64,000 nt of DNA from contig JAYELS010000068.1 in assembly GCA_034717695.1 (NCBI GenBank), positions 29,948-93,947 of the forward strand. Reading direction: 5' to 3'. A model generated the notes under the pieces. That model did not search any database, was not told where the DNA came from, and saw nothing but the letters and a program-made list of their open reading frames with translations. Of the stretch, positions 43,088 to 52,004 are shown piece by piece; positions within the stretch are counted from its first letter, which is position 1; each line of letters starts with the position of its first letter. A program made the translations under genes and the position numbers. This DNA is from NAT127 sp034717695. Its GTDB lineage: Bacteria; Pseudomonadota; Gammaproteobacteria; Pseudomonadales; Porticoccaceae.

Positions 43088-43565
43088 CCGCCGGTTGCTC
43101 GCCGGCATCGCCCTGGCACTGCTGTTGGTGGGCGGCTGTGCCCCCATGGCGCCAGCCCCCACCGAGCGTTCCACCCCGCTGCCGCCGGCGGCCACGCCGC
43201 CCCCCGAACCGTCGCCGCCGGACAGCCGTCCCCCCAGGGATGCCGGCACCATCCGCCCCGATTCGGGCAGCGACAGCGCGCCCCAAGCCCCGGCGCCCTC
43301 CGCCGTCGCCGGCCTTATCGCCCAGGGCTGGCGCCTGCACAGCGCCAGCGACCACGAGGGCGCCTTGCGCATCGCCGAGCGTGCCCAGCGCATCGAGCCC
43401 CGCAACCCCGAGGTCTACCTGCTGATGGCCAGTGCCCAGTTCGGCCTCTACCGCCTCGACGCCGCCGAGCAACTGGCCCGCCGGGGGCTCTCCCTGAGCC
43501 GCGCCGGCACCCTGGTGAACGGCCAGTTGCAGGGGCTGTTGGGGCGGATCGCGGGGGCCCGTTGA
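43074..43565 (+). CDS. Pro-rich lipoprotein with TPR-like C-terminus
   Basis: A 163-residue protein with a lipoprotein signal (LLAGIALALLLVGGC, lipid-modified Cys about residue 22), a Pro/Thr-rich linker (about 25-75), and two TPR-like helices pairs (GWRLHSASDHEGALRIAERA, NPEVYLLMASAQFGLYRLDAAEQLAR). Its start overlaps the end of mrcB by 14 bp and has AAGGAG upstream, so it is co-translated with PBP1B. By position it could be an outer-membrane partner of PBP1B, like LpoB, but I see no sequence proof. Confidence 0.75.
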   Translation: MNNPDRRLLAGIALALLLVGGCAPMAPAPTERSTPLPPAATPPPEPSPPDSRPPRDAGTIRPDSGSDSAPQAPAPSAVAGLIAQGWRLHSASDHEGALRIAERAQRIEPRNPEVYLLMASAQFGLYRLDAAEQLARRGLSLSRAGTLVNGQLQGLLGRIAGAR

Positions 43566-43580
43566 TCCGCCCACCAGCGG

Positions 43581-44630
43581 CTACGGGGAGCGGGGGGAAG
43601 CCAGCTCGATCACCTTGAACCGCCCGTCGTTGTCCAGCACCCGCACGCCGCCGAACAGCCCCGCCGCCAGGCTCTCCAGGGGCACGAAGCCGTTGACCAC
43701 GAACAGCGCCCGCCCCTTGGGGGCGAGCAGGCGTCGGGTGCTGGCGAGGAATTTCTCGGTGAGGCCGCGCTCCGCCTGAAAGCCCTGGTGAAAGGGCGGG
43801 TTGCACAGCACCGCGTCGAAGGGGCCGGGGAGGGCGTCGCCGGCATCGGCGGCCACCACCTCGCCGGCGATGCCGAGGGCGGTGAAATTGCCCCGGCAGG
43901 CGAGCAGCGCCGCCGCGCAGTTGTCGGTGGCGGTGATGGCGAAGTCGCCCTTCGCCGCCGCCACCAGGGACAGGTAGCCGTAGCCGCAGCCGAGGTCGAG
44001 GATCCGCGCCGGCGGCTGGCGGAAGCCCGCGAGAAAGTCGTCGAGGGCCGTCGCCAACAGGGCGCTGCCCGGGTCGATGCGGTCCCAGCCGAACAGCCCC
44101 GGCTTGCTCAGCACCGGCTTCCCGCCGAGGGCGAACACCGGGCGCAGGTGGTCGTAGTCCCGATCGTCGAGGGGTTCGCCGGGGGGGCTGCCATGGGTGA
44201 GCTCGGCGCGGTACAGGGCGCCGTGTTTTTCCGTGTGGCTCTCGCCCCCGAGGCGCGCCGCCAGGGTTTTGGCGAAGGTCTTGATGCCCTCCTGCTTGGC
44301 GCCCACCAGCACCAGCCGCCCGCCGGGGGCGAGCAGCGCCGCCGCGCGATTGGCCAGGTGGTGAACCACGGCCTTTTCCTTGGCCACCCGGCAGGCGATG
44401 AGGTCGAGCTCCCCCGGCTGCCAGGGGCTGAAATCAAAGTCGCTGAAATGGGCGCTGGCCCCGGCGGCCCTTGCCCGGGCGGCGATATCGGCGCGGTTGC
44501 TGAGCACCGGAGTCTGCCCCAGCCGGGCAAAGGGAAAGTCGTCGCAGTTCTCGTCCGCCACCAGCAAACCCCGCTGGCCGGCCCCCGCCAGGGCCTCCAG
44601 CAGCAGGGTGGCGGCGCTCGCCGGGGTCAA
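43581..44630 (-). CDS. rsmC: Class I SAM-dependent rRNA guanine-N2-methyltransferase, RsmC/RlmG type
   Basis: A 349-residue enzyme with a degenerate N-terminal and an active C-terminal methyltransferase domain. Active-domain motifs: ILDLGCGYGYLSLVAAAKG (SAM loop) and VLCNPPFHQG (catalytic NPPF/Y). It matches RsmC (16S G1207) or RlmG (23S) families; RsmC is more likely from LFGWDRIDPGSALL. No ATG fits: the likely start is TTG at 44630, which overlaps the hemB stop as TTGA, a four-base overlap like ATGA. Confidence 0.85.
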   Translation of the reverse strand: MTPASAATLLLEALAGAGQRGLLVADENCDDFPFARLGQTPVLSNRADIAARARAAGASAHFSDFDFSPWQPGELDLIACRVAKEKAVVHHLANRAAALLAPGGRLVLVGAKQEGIKTFAKTLAARLGGESHTEKHGALYRAELTHGSPPGEPLDDRDYDHLRPVFALGGKPVLSKPGLFGWDRIDPGSALLATALDDFLAGFRQPPARILDLGCGYGYLSLVAAAKGDFAITATDNCAAALLACRGNFTALGIAGEVVAADAGDALPGPFDAVLCNPPFHQGFQAERGLTEKFLASTRRLLAPKGRALFVVNGFVPLESLAAGLFGGVRVLDNDGRFKVIELASPRSP

Positions 44631-45643
44631 GGGCGGCCCGCCAGCAGCCGCGCGGCATCCACCGCGAAATAGGTGAGGATGGCGTCGGCGCCGGCGCGCT
44701 TGAAGGCCAGCAGGGATTCCAGCACCACCTTGTCCCGGTCCAGCCAGCCCTTTTCGAAGGCGGCCATGTGCATGGCGTACTCGCCGCTCACCTGGTAGAC
44801 GAAGGTGGGCGCCTTCAACTCCTCGGCCACCCGCCGGACGATGTCGAGATAGGGCATGCCGGGCTTGACCATGACCATGTCGGCCCCTTCCGCGAGGTCG
44901 AGGGCGCACTCGTGGAGGGCCTCGTCACTGTTGGCGGGGTCCATCTGGTAACTGAATTTGTTGCCCCCCTTGAGATTGCCCGCCGAGCCCACGGCGTCGC
45001 GGAACGGCCCGTAGTAGCTGGAGGCGTACTTGGCGGAGTAGGCGAGGATCTTGCAGTTGTGGTGGCCGGCGTCTTCCAGGGCGCTGCGGATGGCGCCGAT
45101 GCGGCCGTCCATCATATCGGAGGGGGCGACGATGTCGGCGCCCGCCTCGGCGTGGGACAGTGCCTGCTTGACCAGCGCCGCGACGGTGACGTCGTTGAGC
45201 ACATAGCCGTCGCCGTCGACGATGCCGTCCTGGCCGTGGCTGGTGAAGGGGTCGAGGGCCACGTCGGTGATGATGCCGAGGTCCGGCAGGGCGGCCTTGA
45301 GGGCGCGGGTGGCGCGCTGGGCGAGGCCCTCGGGGTTCCAGGCCTCCTCGGCGGCGAGGGATTTTTTCTCCGCCGGGGTGACGGGAAAGAGGGCCAGGGC
45401 GGGAATGCCCAGTGCGGCCCATTCCCTGGCCTCCGCCACCAGCAGGTCGATGGACAGCCGCTCGATGCCGGGCATGGAGGGGACGGCCTCGCGGCGGTTG
45501 TCCCCCTCCAGCACGAACACCGGGTAGATCAGGTCGTCCACGGTGAGGCGGGTCTCCCGCACCAGGCGGCGCACGAAATCGGCGCTGCGGTTGCGGCGGG
45601 GGCGGGAGTGGGGGTAGGGGCCGCGCTGGCTGGAAAAGGTCAT
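44627..45643 (-). CDS. hemB: Delta-aminolevulinic acid dehydratase (porphobilinogen synthase) HemB
   Basis: A 338-residue enzyme of tetrapyrrole synthesis. Seen: RRNRSADFVRRLVRETRLT, DVALDPFTSHGQDG in place of the Cys-rich zinc site (hence Mg-dependent, as in Pseudomonas), YSAKYASSYYGPFRDA with the first Schiff-base Lys, and MVKPGMPYLDIV with the second. The ATG at 45643 has CGAGGAG upstream. Its TGA stop overlaps the TTG start of rsmC. It diverges from the MAPEG gene. Confidence 0.96.
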   Translation of the reverse strand: MTFSSQRGPYPHSRPRRNRSADFVRRLVRETRLTVDDLIYPVFVLEGDNRREAVPSMPGIERLSIDLLVAEAREWAALGIPALALFPVTPAEKKSLAAEEAWNPEGLAQRATRALKAALPDLGIITDVALDPFTSHGQDGIVDGDGYVLNDVTVAALVKQALSHAEAGADIVAPSDMMDGRIGAIRSALEDAGHHNCKILAYSAKYASSYYGPFRDAVGSAGNLKGGNKFSYQMDPANSDEALHECALDLAEGADMVMVKPGMPYLDIVRRVAEELKAPTFVYQVSGEYAMHMAAFEKGWLDRDKVVLESLLAFKRAGADAILTYFAVDAARLLAGRP

Positions 45644-45712
45644 GGGTGCTCCTCGACGGCGGGTGCTATGCTCTGCGGGCCCGCCATCATACGAAAAAAA
45701 GGAGCCCCCCAC

Positions 45713-46099
45713 ATGTCCATCGCCTACGGCTGCGTGCTGATCGCCATCATCCTGCCCTTCATCTGGGCCGGGGTCGCCAAGTCCCAGTACATGAAGAGCA
45801 AGAACTACGACAACCACAACCCGCGCCTTTTGCTGGACCAGCTCCAGGGCCCCCAGCAGCGGGCCAACTGGGCCCAGCAGAACGCCTTCGAGGCCCTGCC
45901 CGGCTTTATCGGCGCGGTGGTGATCGCCCAGTTGGCGGGTGTCTCGGTGGATCTGATCAACAGCCTGGCGGTGATCTTCATCATCGCCCGCATCGCCCAC
46001 GGCATCTGCTACATCAAGGACCTGGCCACCGCCCGCAGTACGGTGTGGAGCATTGGCCTTCTGTGCGTCATCGCCCTGATCGTGGCGGCGATGCGGTAA
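45713..46099 (+). CDS. MAPEG-family membrane protein
   Basis: A 128-residue protein with four predicted membrane helices (IAYGCVLIAIILPFIWAGVA, FIGAVVIAQLAGVSV, LAVIFIIARIAHGICYI, SIGLLCVIALIVAAM). The loop with RANWAQQNAFEALP carries the Glu/Asn/Arg pattern of MAPEG proteins, relatives of microsomal glutathione transferases. The ATG at 45713 follows AAAAAAAGGAG. Substrate unknown. Confidence 0.85.
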   Translation: MSIAYGCVLIAIILPFIWAGVAKSQYMKSKNYDNHNPRLLLDQLQGPQQRANWAQQNAFEALPGFIGAVVIAQLAGVSVDLINSLAVIFIIARIAHGICYIKDLATARSTVWSIGLLCVIALIVAAMR

Positions 46100-46123
46100 T
46101 CTCGCCGCGCCCTCCCCACCTGT

Positions 46124-46801
46124 TCAGGGCGCCACCGCGAAACCCAGACGCCAGCCGGTGCGGCGCCACAGCTCACCGGTGAGCAGCAGGTGGCAGCACA
46201 GCAGCAGGGTGAAGTTCCAGGCGATGGCGTCGTCGCTGCGCCTGTAGAGCTCCGGGCTGAGATAACCGAGGGCGATACTGGCGAGCCCCAGGGCCCAGAT
46301 CAGCGCGGTGTTGAGGCGCAGCCAGCCGAGGTTGCGGGCAAAGTCCCGGCGCACCGCCGGGCGCTGCTCCAGCAGCCAGGTGATCACCAGCTGACCGAGA
46401 AAGCTGAAGCCAAAGAAGGCCGTCACCCCGGTCTGGCGGTGAAAGCGGTAGATATCCCCGATCCAGCCCAGCATCAGGCTGTAGAAGATCAGCCCGGCGC
46501 TGCCGGCAATCCCGAGCCCCACCACCAGGCCCCGCCAGCGGGGCCGTTCGCACCCCAGGGTGCGCAGCCAGGCGGCGCACAGCAGCCAGTAGGCCATCAG
46601 CACCACGGCGGCGGGGATCATCAGCCCCTTGAACAGGAAGTACGCCGGCGGCTCCCGCCCCGTGGCGCTGATGGAGGTGCAGCTGTGAACATAGGGCACG
46701 CACCAGTCCACCTGGCCGTGGCTCGCCGCCAGCAGGTAGCTGAGGTTGATGGTGGCGAGGGGCAGCAGGGCCGCCAGCCAGGCGAGGGGGTAGAGGCGCA
46801 T
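46124..46801 (-). CDS. Six-helix membrane protein, possibly Frag1/DRAM/Sfk1-like
   Basis: A 225-residue protein with about six hydrophobic segments. Near the N-terminus, after the first helix, is an extracytoplasmic loop (GQVDWCVPYVHSCTSISATG) with two Cys that may form a disulfide, then PPAYFLFKGLMIPAAVVL. Loop and helix spacing recall the Frag1/DRAM/Sfk1 family; I am not certain. It lies 58 bp after dacB on the same strand. Confidence 0.6.
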   Translation of the reverse strand: MRLYPLAWLAALLPLATINLSYLLAASHGQVDWCVPYVHSCTSISATGREPPAYFLFKGLMIPAAVVLMAYWLLCAAWLRTLGCERPRWRGLVVGLGIAGSAGLIFYSLMLGWIGDIYRFHRQTGVTAFFGFSFLGQLVITWLLEQRPAVRRDFARNLGWLRLNTALIWALGLASIALGYLSPELYRRSDDAIAWNFTLLLCCHLLLTGELWRRTGWRLGFAVAP

Positions 46802-46859
46802 CGGCGTGCTCCGGGGAACGGGATGCCGTCAGTGTAGATGGTCCCGGCGGGGGCCGTGC

Positions 46860-48293
46860 TCAGGGCGCCGCCGGCTCCAGCACCAGGGCGGCGCTCAGGC
46901 GGTCGAACAGGGCCCGCACCCGGTAGGCCGGCTCGGGGCCGTTGTAGATAAAGGCGAAGGTCACCCGGCCGCCGCCGTCACCTCTGGCGCGACCGGCGAA
47001 GCCGGCGAGGCTCACCACCCCGTCGATATAGCCGGTCTTGGCCCGTACCCAGCCCCGCGCCGGGGTGGCGGTCATGCGGTTCTCCAGGGTGCCGTCGATG
47101 CCGGCGATGGGCAGGGAGGCGAGGAATTCGTTGGCAACGCGGAAATCCCCCGCCATGTCGTCCAGCACCCGCGCCAGGGCGGTGGCGGACAGGCGATTCT
47201 GGCGGGTCAGCCCCGAGGGGTTGGTGAGTTGGTAGTGGTCGGGGGCCAGGCCGAGGGCCGCCATGTAGCCGTTGAGCACCGCCATGCCGCCGGCCAGGGT
47301 GCCCGGCGGGGCGCGCCGCGCCGCCAGGTTCTTGGTGAGCATCTCGGCGATAAAGTTGCTCGATACCTTGTTCATGTCCACCACCAGCTGTTCCACCGGG
47401 CGGCCCTGCACCCGGGCCAGCAGGTGGCTGCCCGGGGGCACGGTGCCCGGGCGCACTTCGCCATCCACGGCGATGCCCCGGTAGCCCAGATAGAGCTTGA
47501 GGTTGGCGCCGGTCCACAGGTCCGGCCGGGTGATGTTGCGATAGCCTTCGAAGGGATCGGCGTGGAGGCCGATCTTGCCGCTCACCACCAGGGTGTCGCC
47601 CGGGTGGTCATCCCCGGGGCGGCGGCTCGCCACCAGCTTGCCGATACCGCTGCCCGCCACGGTGCGGGCACTGTTGTGGACCCGCAGATAATCGCTCGGG
47701 GGCTCGACATGCACCCGGGCGGGGGCGCCGGGGCTTTCCCCGGGCGCGATGGTGAGGGCCAGGGCGTTCCAGTTGAAGGACAGGGCGCTCACCGGGGCGT
47801 CGTAGGCCATTTCCGAGCGCCGGGTGTCTCGGCTCGGGTCCATCAGGCTGTCGTCGAAGTAGCTGGCGTCCACCCGGATATCGCCCCGGATGCGGGTGAC
47901 ACCGGCCTGGGCGAGGCGGTTGACCAGCACCCACAGGGTCTCGCTCACCAGGGAGGGGTCGCCGCGGCCCTCCATCACCAGGTCGCCGTGGAGCTCACCG
48001 TCCCGCAGAGGGGCGGCGCTCATCAGGCGGGTGTCGAAGCGGGTGCCGAGGGGGATTTCACGGAATACCGCGGCGGCGGTCACCAGTTTGGTGACCGAGG
48101 CGGGGATCAGGGCGCGGTCGGCGTTGAGCGAGAGCCGGGTGCGGGGGCCGTCGGGGCCCTGCTCCACCGCCAGGAGCGAGAGGCTGTCCCGGGGCAGGCC
48201 GGATTGCGTCACCAGGGCCCGCAGCGCCGCCTCGTCCGCCAGTGCCGGCCAGCACAGGGTCAGCAGCCAGAGGGCCAGGGCGGCGAGTTTCAT
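46860..48293 (-). CDS. dacB: D-alanyl-D-alanine carboxypeptidase/endopeptidase, PBP4 type (DacB)
   Basis: A 477-residue periplasmic peptidoglycan hydrolase (peptidase S13). Signal peptide MKLAALALWLLTLCWPALA, then IPASVTKLVTAAA with the SxxK nucleophile, KVSSNFIAEML (SxN) and RAKTGYIDGVVSLAGF (KTG). The long insert between SxxK and SxN is typical. It follows hemL by 3 bp on the same strand. Confidence 0.93.
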   Translation of the reverse strand: MKLAALALWLLTLCWPALADEAALRALVTQSGLPRDSLSLLAVEQGPDGPRTRLSLNADRALIPASVTKLVTAAAVFREIPLGTRFDTRLMSAAPLRDGELHGDLVMEGRGDPSLVSETLWVLVNRLAQAGVTRIRGDIRVDASYFDDSLMDPSRDTRRSEMAYDAPVSALSFNWNALALTIAPGESPGAPARVHVEPPSDYLRVHNSARTVAGSGIGKLVASRRPGDDHPGDTLVVSGKIGLHADPFEGYRNITRPDLWTGANLKLYLGYRGIAVDGEVRPGTVPPGSHLLARVQGRPVEQLVVDMNKVSSNFIAEMLTKNLAARRAPPGTLAGGMAVLNGYMAALGLAPDHYQLTNPSGLTRQNRLSATALARVLDDMAGDFRVANEFLASLPIAGIDGTLENRMTATPARGWVRAKTGYIDGVVSLAGFAGRARGDGGGRVTFAFIYNGPEPAYRVRALFDRLSAALVLEPAAP

Positions 48294-48296
48294 GGC

Positions 48297-49580
48297 CTAG
48301 CCGAGGCGGGCGAAGACCCGCTCCGCGGCGGCGAGGGTCTGGTCGATCTCGGTGTCCCCGTGGGCGGCGGACATGAAGCCCGCCTCGTAGGCCGCCGGCG
48401 CCAGGTAGACCCCCTCCGCCAGCATGGCGTGGAAGAAGCGGGCAAAGCGCGCGGTGTCACAGGCCATCACCTGTTGGTAGTTGGCGACGCTGTCGGCCTC
48501 GGTGAAGAACAAGCCGAACATGGAACCCACATGGTTGGTGGTGAAGGGGATGCCGGCGGCGGTGGCGCGGGCCTCGAGCCCTTCCATCAGCTGGCGGGTG
48601 CGGTCGAACAGGGGTTGGTGAAAGCCCGGCCGGGACACCAGCTCCAGGGTGGCGAGGCCGGCGGCCATGGCGACCGGGTTGCCGGACAAAGTGCCCGCCT
48701 GGTACACCGGCCCCAGGGGCGCCAGCCGCTCCATCACCTCGCGGCGGCCGCCGAAGGCGCCCACCGGCATGCCGCCGCCGATCACCTTGCCGAGGCAGAT
48801 CAGGTCGGCGCGGATGCCGTAGCGCCCCACGGCGCAGTCCGGTGCCACCCGGAAGCCGGTCATCACCTCGTCGATGATGAGCAGGGCGCCGGCGGCGTCG
48901 CAGCAGTCCCGCAGGGTTTCGAGAAAGCCCGGTGCCGGGGGAATGCAGCTCATGTTGCCGGCCACCGGCTCGACGATCACACAGGCCACCCGGTCGCCGA
49001 TCTGGCGGAAGGCCTCGCGCACCGCCTCGCTGTCGTTGTAGGTGAGGGTGACGGTGTGGTCGGCGAGGGCCGCGGGCACCCCGGGGGAGCTGGGGACGCC
49101 GAGGGTGAGGGCGCCGGAGCCGGCCTTCACCAGCAGGGAGTCGGAATGGCCGTGGTAGCAGCCCTCGAACTTGATGATGGTGTCGCGGCCGGTGAAGCCC
49201 CGGGCGAGGCGGATGGCGCTCATGGTGGCCTCGGTGCCGGAGTTGACCATGCGCACCATGTCGAGGCCCGGCACCGCTTCGCACAGGCGGTCGGCGAGGC
49301 GGGTTTCGAGTTCGGTGGGGGCGCCGAAGGTGAGGCCCTTGCCGAGCTGGGCGCGGATGGCATCGAGCACCGCCGGATGGCCGTGGCCGAGGATCATCGG
49401 CCCCCAGGATTGCACGTAGTCGATATAGCGCCTGCCGTCGGCGTCGATCACCCAGGGGCCCTCGGCGCGGTCGAGGAACAGGGGCGTGCCGCCCACGGCG
49501 CGGAAGGCGCGCACCGGGGAATTGACGCCGCCCGGGATGTGGCGCTGGGCGGCGGTGAAGAGTTCGTCGGATCGGGACAT
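48297..49580 (-). CDS. hemL: Glutamate-1-semialdehyde 2,1-aminomutase HemL
   Basis: A 427-residue PLP enzyme that turns glutamate-1-semialdehyde into 5-aminolevulinate. Seen: HIPGGVNSPVRAFRAVGG, RMVNSGTEATMSAIRLARG, FEGCYHGHSDSLLVKAGSG, IIDEVMTGFRVA and CLGKVIGGGMPVGAFGG with the PLP-binding Lys. The cell thus makes ALA by the C5 route, feeding HemB. It lies between hemJ and dacB on the minus strand. Confidence 0.97.
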   Translation of the reverse strand: MSRSDELFTAAQRHIPGGVNSPVRAFRAVGGTPLFLDRAEGPWVIDADGRRYIDYVQSWGPMILGHGHPAVLDAIRAQLGKGLTFGAPTELETRLADRLCEAVPGLDMVRMVNSGTEATMSAIRLARGFTGRDTIIKFEGCYHGHSDSLLVKAGSGALTLGVPSSPGVPAALADHTVTLTYNDSEAVREAFRQIGDRVACVIVEPVAGNMSCIPPAPGFLETLRDCCDAAGALLIIDEVMTGFRVAPDCAVGRYGIRADLICLGKVIGGGMPVGAFGGRREVMERLAPLGPVYQAGTLSGNPVAMAAGLATLELVSRPGFHQPLFDRTRQLMEGLEARATAAGIPFTTNHVGSMFGLFFTEADSVANYQQVMACDTARFARFFHAMLAEGVYLAPAAYEAGFMSAAHGDTEIDQTLAAAERVFARLG

Positions 49581-49613
49581 GGGGGTTCCGTGTTGGGGCC
49601 GCGGCGCGGCGAA

Positions 49614-50039
49614 TCAGAAGGGTTTGACCACCACCAGGATGACGATGCCCACCAGCATGATCACCGGCACCTCGTTGAACCAGCGGAAATAGACGTGGCT
49701 TTTGCTGTTGGTGTCGTCGCGAAAACGCTTCAGGTGGTACAGGCAGAGGTGATGGTAGACCACCAGGGCCAGCACCAGGGCGAGCTTGGCATGGAACCAG
49801 CCGGCGCCGCTGAAGTAGTCCCAGGAGCGGGCCGCCATGGCCCCCCCCAGCACCAGGGTGGCGAACATCGAGGGGGTGGCGATACCCCGGTAGAGTTTGC
49901 GCTCCATTACCTTGAAGCGCTCGTTGCTGATCTCGTCCTCCGCCATGGCGTGGTAGACGAACAGGCGCGGCAGGTAGAACAGGGCGGCGAACCAGCAGAC
50001 TACACTGATGATGTGGAACGCTTCGATCCAGACGTACAT
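49614..50039 (-). CDS. hemJ: Protoporphyrinogen IX oxidase HemJ
   Basis: A 141-residue membrane protein with four helices that oxidises protoporphyrinogen IX, the step before ferrochelatase. The N-terminal IEAFHIISVVCWFAALFYLPRLFVYHA contains the conserved His and Arg; WFHAKLALVLALVVYHHLCL carries the other conserved His/Lys. It heads the hemJ-hemL-dacB run and diverges from argC. Confidence 0.93.
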   Translation of the reverse strand: MYVWIEAFHIISVVCWFAALFYLPRLFVYHAMAEDEISNERFKVMERKLYRGIATPSMFATLVLGGAMAARSWDYFSGAGWFHAKLALVLALVVYHHLCLYHLKRFRDDTNSKSHVYFRWFNEVPVIMLVGIVILVVVKPF

Positions 50040-50131
50040 GGCTGACCTCTTGCTGCGCGGGGAGGGGGCATCCTAAACCAAAGCCCCGACAAACCGAAGC
50101 CAGGCGTCGCGGGCAAGCGGGGTTGTTCGGG

Positions 50132-50137
50132 TATGAT
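50132..50137 (+). promoter_or_regulatory. Candidate -10 box for argC
   Basis: TATGAT lies 38 bp before the argC GTG in the 135-bp gap between the divergent hemJ and argC genes, preceded by GGG. No good -35 box is seen at the proper distance, so this is a tentative call. Confidence 0.35.
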
Positions 50138-50174
50138 AGCGCTCCTTTTGACAGGTATTGGCGAGGAGGTCGCG

Positions 50175-51206
50175 GTGATCAAGGTGGGTATTGTCGGTGG
50201 CACGGGCTATACCGGTGTCGAGTTGTTGCGCTTGCTGCTGGGCCATCCGGGGGTGTCCCTGGAAGTGATCACCTCCCGGGGGGAGGCGGGCACGGGGGTG
50301 GCGGAGCTGTTCCCGAGCCTCAGGGGCCACCTCGACCTGGCCTTCAGCAATCCCGATCCCGAGGCCCTCGCCGCCTGCGATGTGGTGTTTTTCGCCACCC
50401 CCCACGGCGTGGCCCAGAGCCAGGTGCCGGCGCTGCTGGCCCGGGGGGTCCGGGTGATCGACCTGTCCGCGGATTTCCGCATCCGCGACATCCCCACCTG
50501 GGAGACCTGGTACGGCCAGCCCCACGGCTGCCCCGAGCTGGTGGCCGAGGCGGTCTACGGGCTGCCGGAGGTCAACCGCAAGGCCATTCGCGGCGCACGC
50601 TTGATCGCCTGTCCCGGCTGCTACCCCACCAGCGTGCAGCTGGGGTTTCTGCCCCTGCTGGAACAGGGCCTGGTTAACCCCGACGATCTGATCGCCAACG
50701 CCGCCAGCGGCGCCAGCGGCGCCGGGCGCCAGGCCAAGGTGGACAACCTGCTCACCGAGATCAGCGACAGCTTCAAGGCCTACGGCGTGGCCGGCCATCG
50801 CCACCTGCCGGAGATCGAGCAGGGCCTCGTCGACATCGCCGGCGGCCCGGTGCGGCTTACCTTCGTGCCTCACCTGCTGCCCATCAACCGGGGTATCCAC
50901 AGCACCCTTTACGCCACCTTGCTGAATGACAGCGTGGACCTCCAGGCCCTCTACGAGGAGCGCTTTGCGGACGAGCCCTTCGTCGACGTGATGCCCGCCG
51001 GTTCCCTGCCCCAGACCCGCTCGGTGCGGGGTTCCAACATGTGCCGCATCAGCGTGTTCCGGCCCCAGGGTCGGGACAAGGTGGTGGTGCTGGTGGCGGA
51101 GGACAACCTGGTGAAGGGCGCCTCGGGCCAGGGGATCCAGAACATGAACATCATGTTCGATCTGCCGGAAACCCTCGGTCTCGATAGTCCGGCGCTGCTG
51201 CCCTGA
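50175..51206 (+). CDS. argC: N-acetyl-gamma-glutamyl-phosphate reductase ArgC
   Basis: A 343-residue NADPH-dependent enzyme of arginine synthesis. Seen: VGIVGGTGYTGVELLRLL (cofactor loop), ACPGCYPTSVQL with the catalytic Cys, GASGAGRQAK, and HRHLPEIEQ with the catalytic His. The start is GTG at 50175 (VIKVGIVGG) with GAGGAGGT 6 bp upstream, preferred to a longer frame from 50133 that begins inside the promoter region. Confidence 0.96.
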   Translation: MIKVGIVGGTGYTGVELLRLLLGHPGVSLEVITSRGEAGTGVAELFPSLRGHLDLAFSNPDPEALAACDVVFFATPHGVAQSQVPALLARGVRVIDLSADFRIRDIPTWETWYGQPHGCPELVAEAVYGLPEVNRKAIRGARLIACPGCYPTSVQLGFLPLLEQGLVNPDDLIANAASGASGAGRQAKVDNLLTEISDSFKAYGVAGHRHLPEIEQGLVDIAGGPVRLTFVPHLLPINRGIHSTLYATLLNDSVDLQALYEERFADEPFVDVMPAGSLPQTRSVRGSNMCRISVFRPQGRDKVVVLVAEDNLVKGASGQGIQNMNIMFDLPETLGLDSPALLP

Positions 51207-51208
51207 CC

Positions 51209-51904
51209 ATGGTCGCGCCCCGGGAGGTCGTTGCCGTCCTTCGTTCCCGCCGGGGGCTTGTGGCGGCGGTGGTTGTGCTGCTGCTGGCCCTGGCCTACGG
51301 CCTCGGCAGTCGTCAGTTCGCCGCCACCACCGAGCAATACCGGGCCCAGCAGGCGGAGCTGGCGGCGGCCCGGGAGGAGATGGCCCGACTGCGCCAGGAG
51401 CTGGTGAACCGGGAGGTGGCCGACAGGGTGGATGCTGCGTCCCTGGAGGAGATGCGCCAGCAGCTGGTGGGCCTGCAGGCGGCCCTCTCCCGCCAGGAGG
51501 GGGAGCTCGACCTCTACCGCAACCTGCTGGATGACCAGGAGGACACCACCGGTCTGCAGGTGGACGGCCTCACTCTGCGCCGCGCCCCCGGGCTCGACAG
51601 CTTCCAGTACCGCATCGTGGTGCGGCGCCGCGCCAATCACAGCGAATCCGTCGATGTCTCGGTGTCCCTGTCCATCGACGGCCAGCGGGGCGGCGAGCCG
51701 GCGTCGATCCCCTTCAACGAAGCCGACCTGTCGATGCCGGGGGATGCCCTGTCCATCCGTTTCAAGTATTTCAAGGTGTTGCGGGGCACCTTCGTGCTGC
51801 CGGCGGATTTCGTGCCCACCAAGGTGGTGCTGTCGGCACTGGAGAAGGGCAACCCGAGCTCCCTGCGCATCGTCGAGTTTCCCTGGCAGGTGACGGACTC
51901 CTGA
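51209..51904 (+). CDS. Membrane-anchored coiled-coil protein (DUF6776-like)
   Basis: A 231-residue protein: one N-terminal transmembrane helix (LVAAVVVLLLALAYGLG), a coiled coil of about 70 residues rich in Glu/Gln/Arg (EQYRAQQAELAAAREEMARL onward), and a beta-rich C-terminal domain ending PWQVTDS. It is a small bitopic protein facing the periplasm. The gene starts 2 bp after argC and has counterparts at this place (argC to erpA) in Pseudomonas. Function unknown. Confidence 0.8.
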   Translation: MVAPREVVAVLRSRRGLVAAVVVLLLALAYGLGSRQFAATTEQYRAQQAELAAAREEMARLRQELVNREVADRVDAASLEEMRQQLVGLQAALSRQEGELDLYRNLLDDQEDTTGLQVDGLTLRRAPGLDSFQYRIVVRRRANHSESVDVSVSLSIDGQRGGEPASIPFNEADLSMPGDALSIRFKYFKVLRGTFVLPADFVPTKVVLSALEKGNPSSLRIVEFPWQVTDS

Positions 51905-51948
51905 GGGCGGTGTTCCGGGGGGCTGTGCCGGGGCGGGAATGTTCGTGC

Positions 51949-51954
51949 TAGAAT
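51949..51954 (+). promoter_or_regulatory. Candidate extended -10 promoter of erpA
   Basis: TAGAAT preceded by TGC (TG-N-TAGAAT, an extended -10) lies 51 bp before the erpA ATG. No clear -35 is seen, which is usual for extended -10 promoters. Confidence 0.4.
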
Positions 51955-52004
51955 TCCCGAGCTTTCCACTAGGTTATTGTTGGCGATCCTTGCCGGGAGT
52001 CTGA

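Noticed and set aside
46806..50045. A 1079-codon open frame on the plus strand across dacB, hemL and hemJ
   Set aside because: It crosses three well-supported genes on the other strand and shows no domain; an artefact of high GC third positions.
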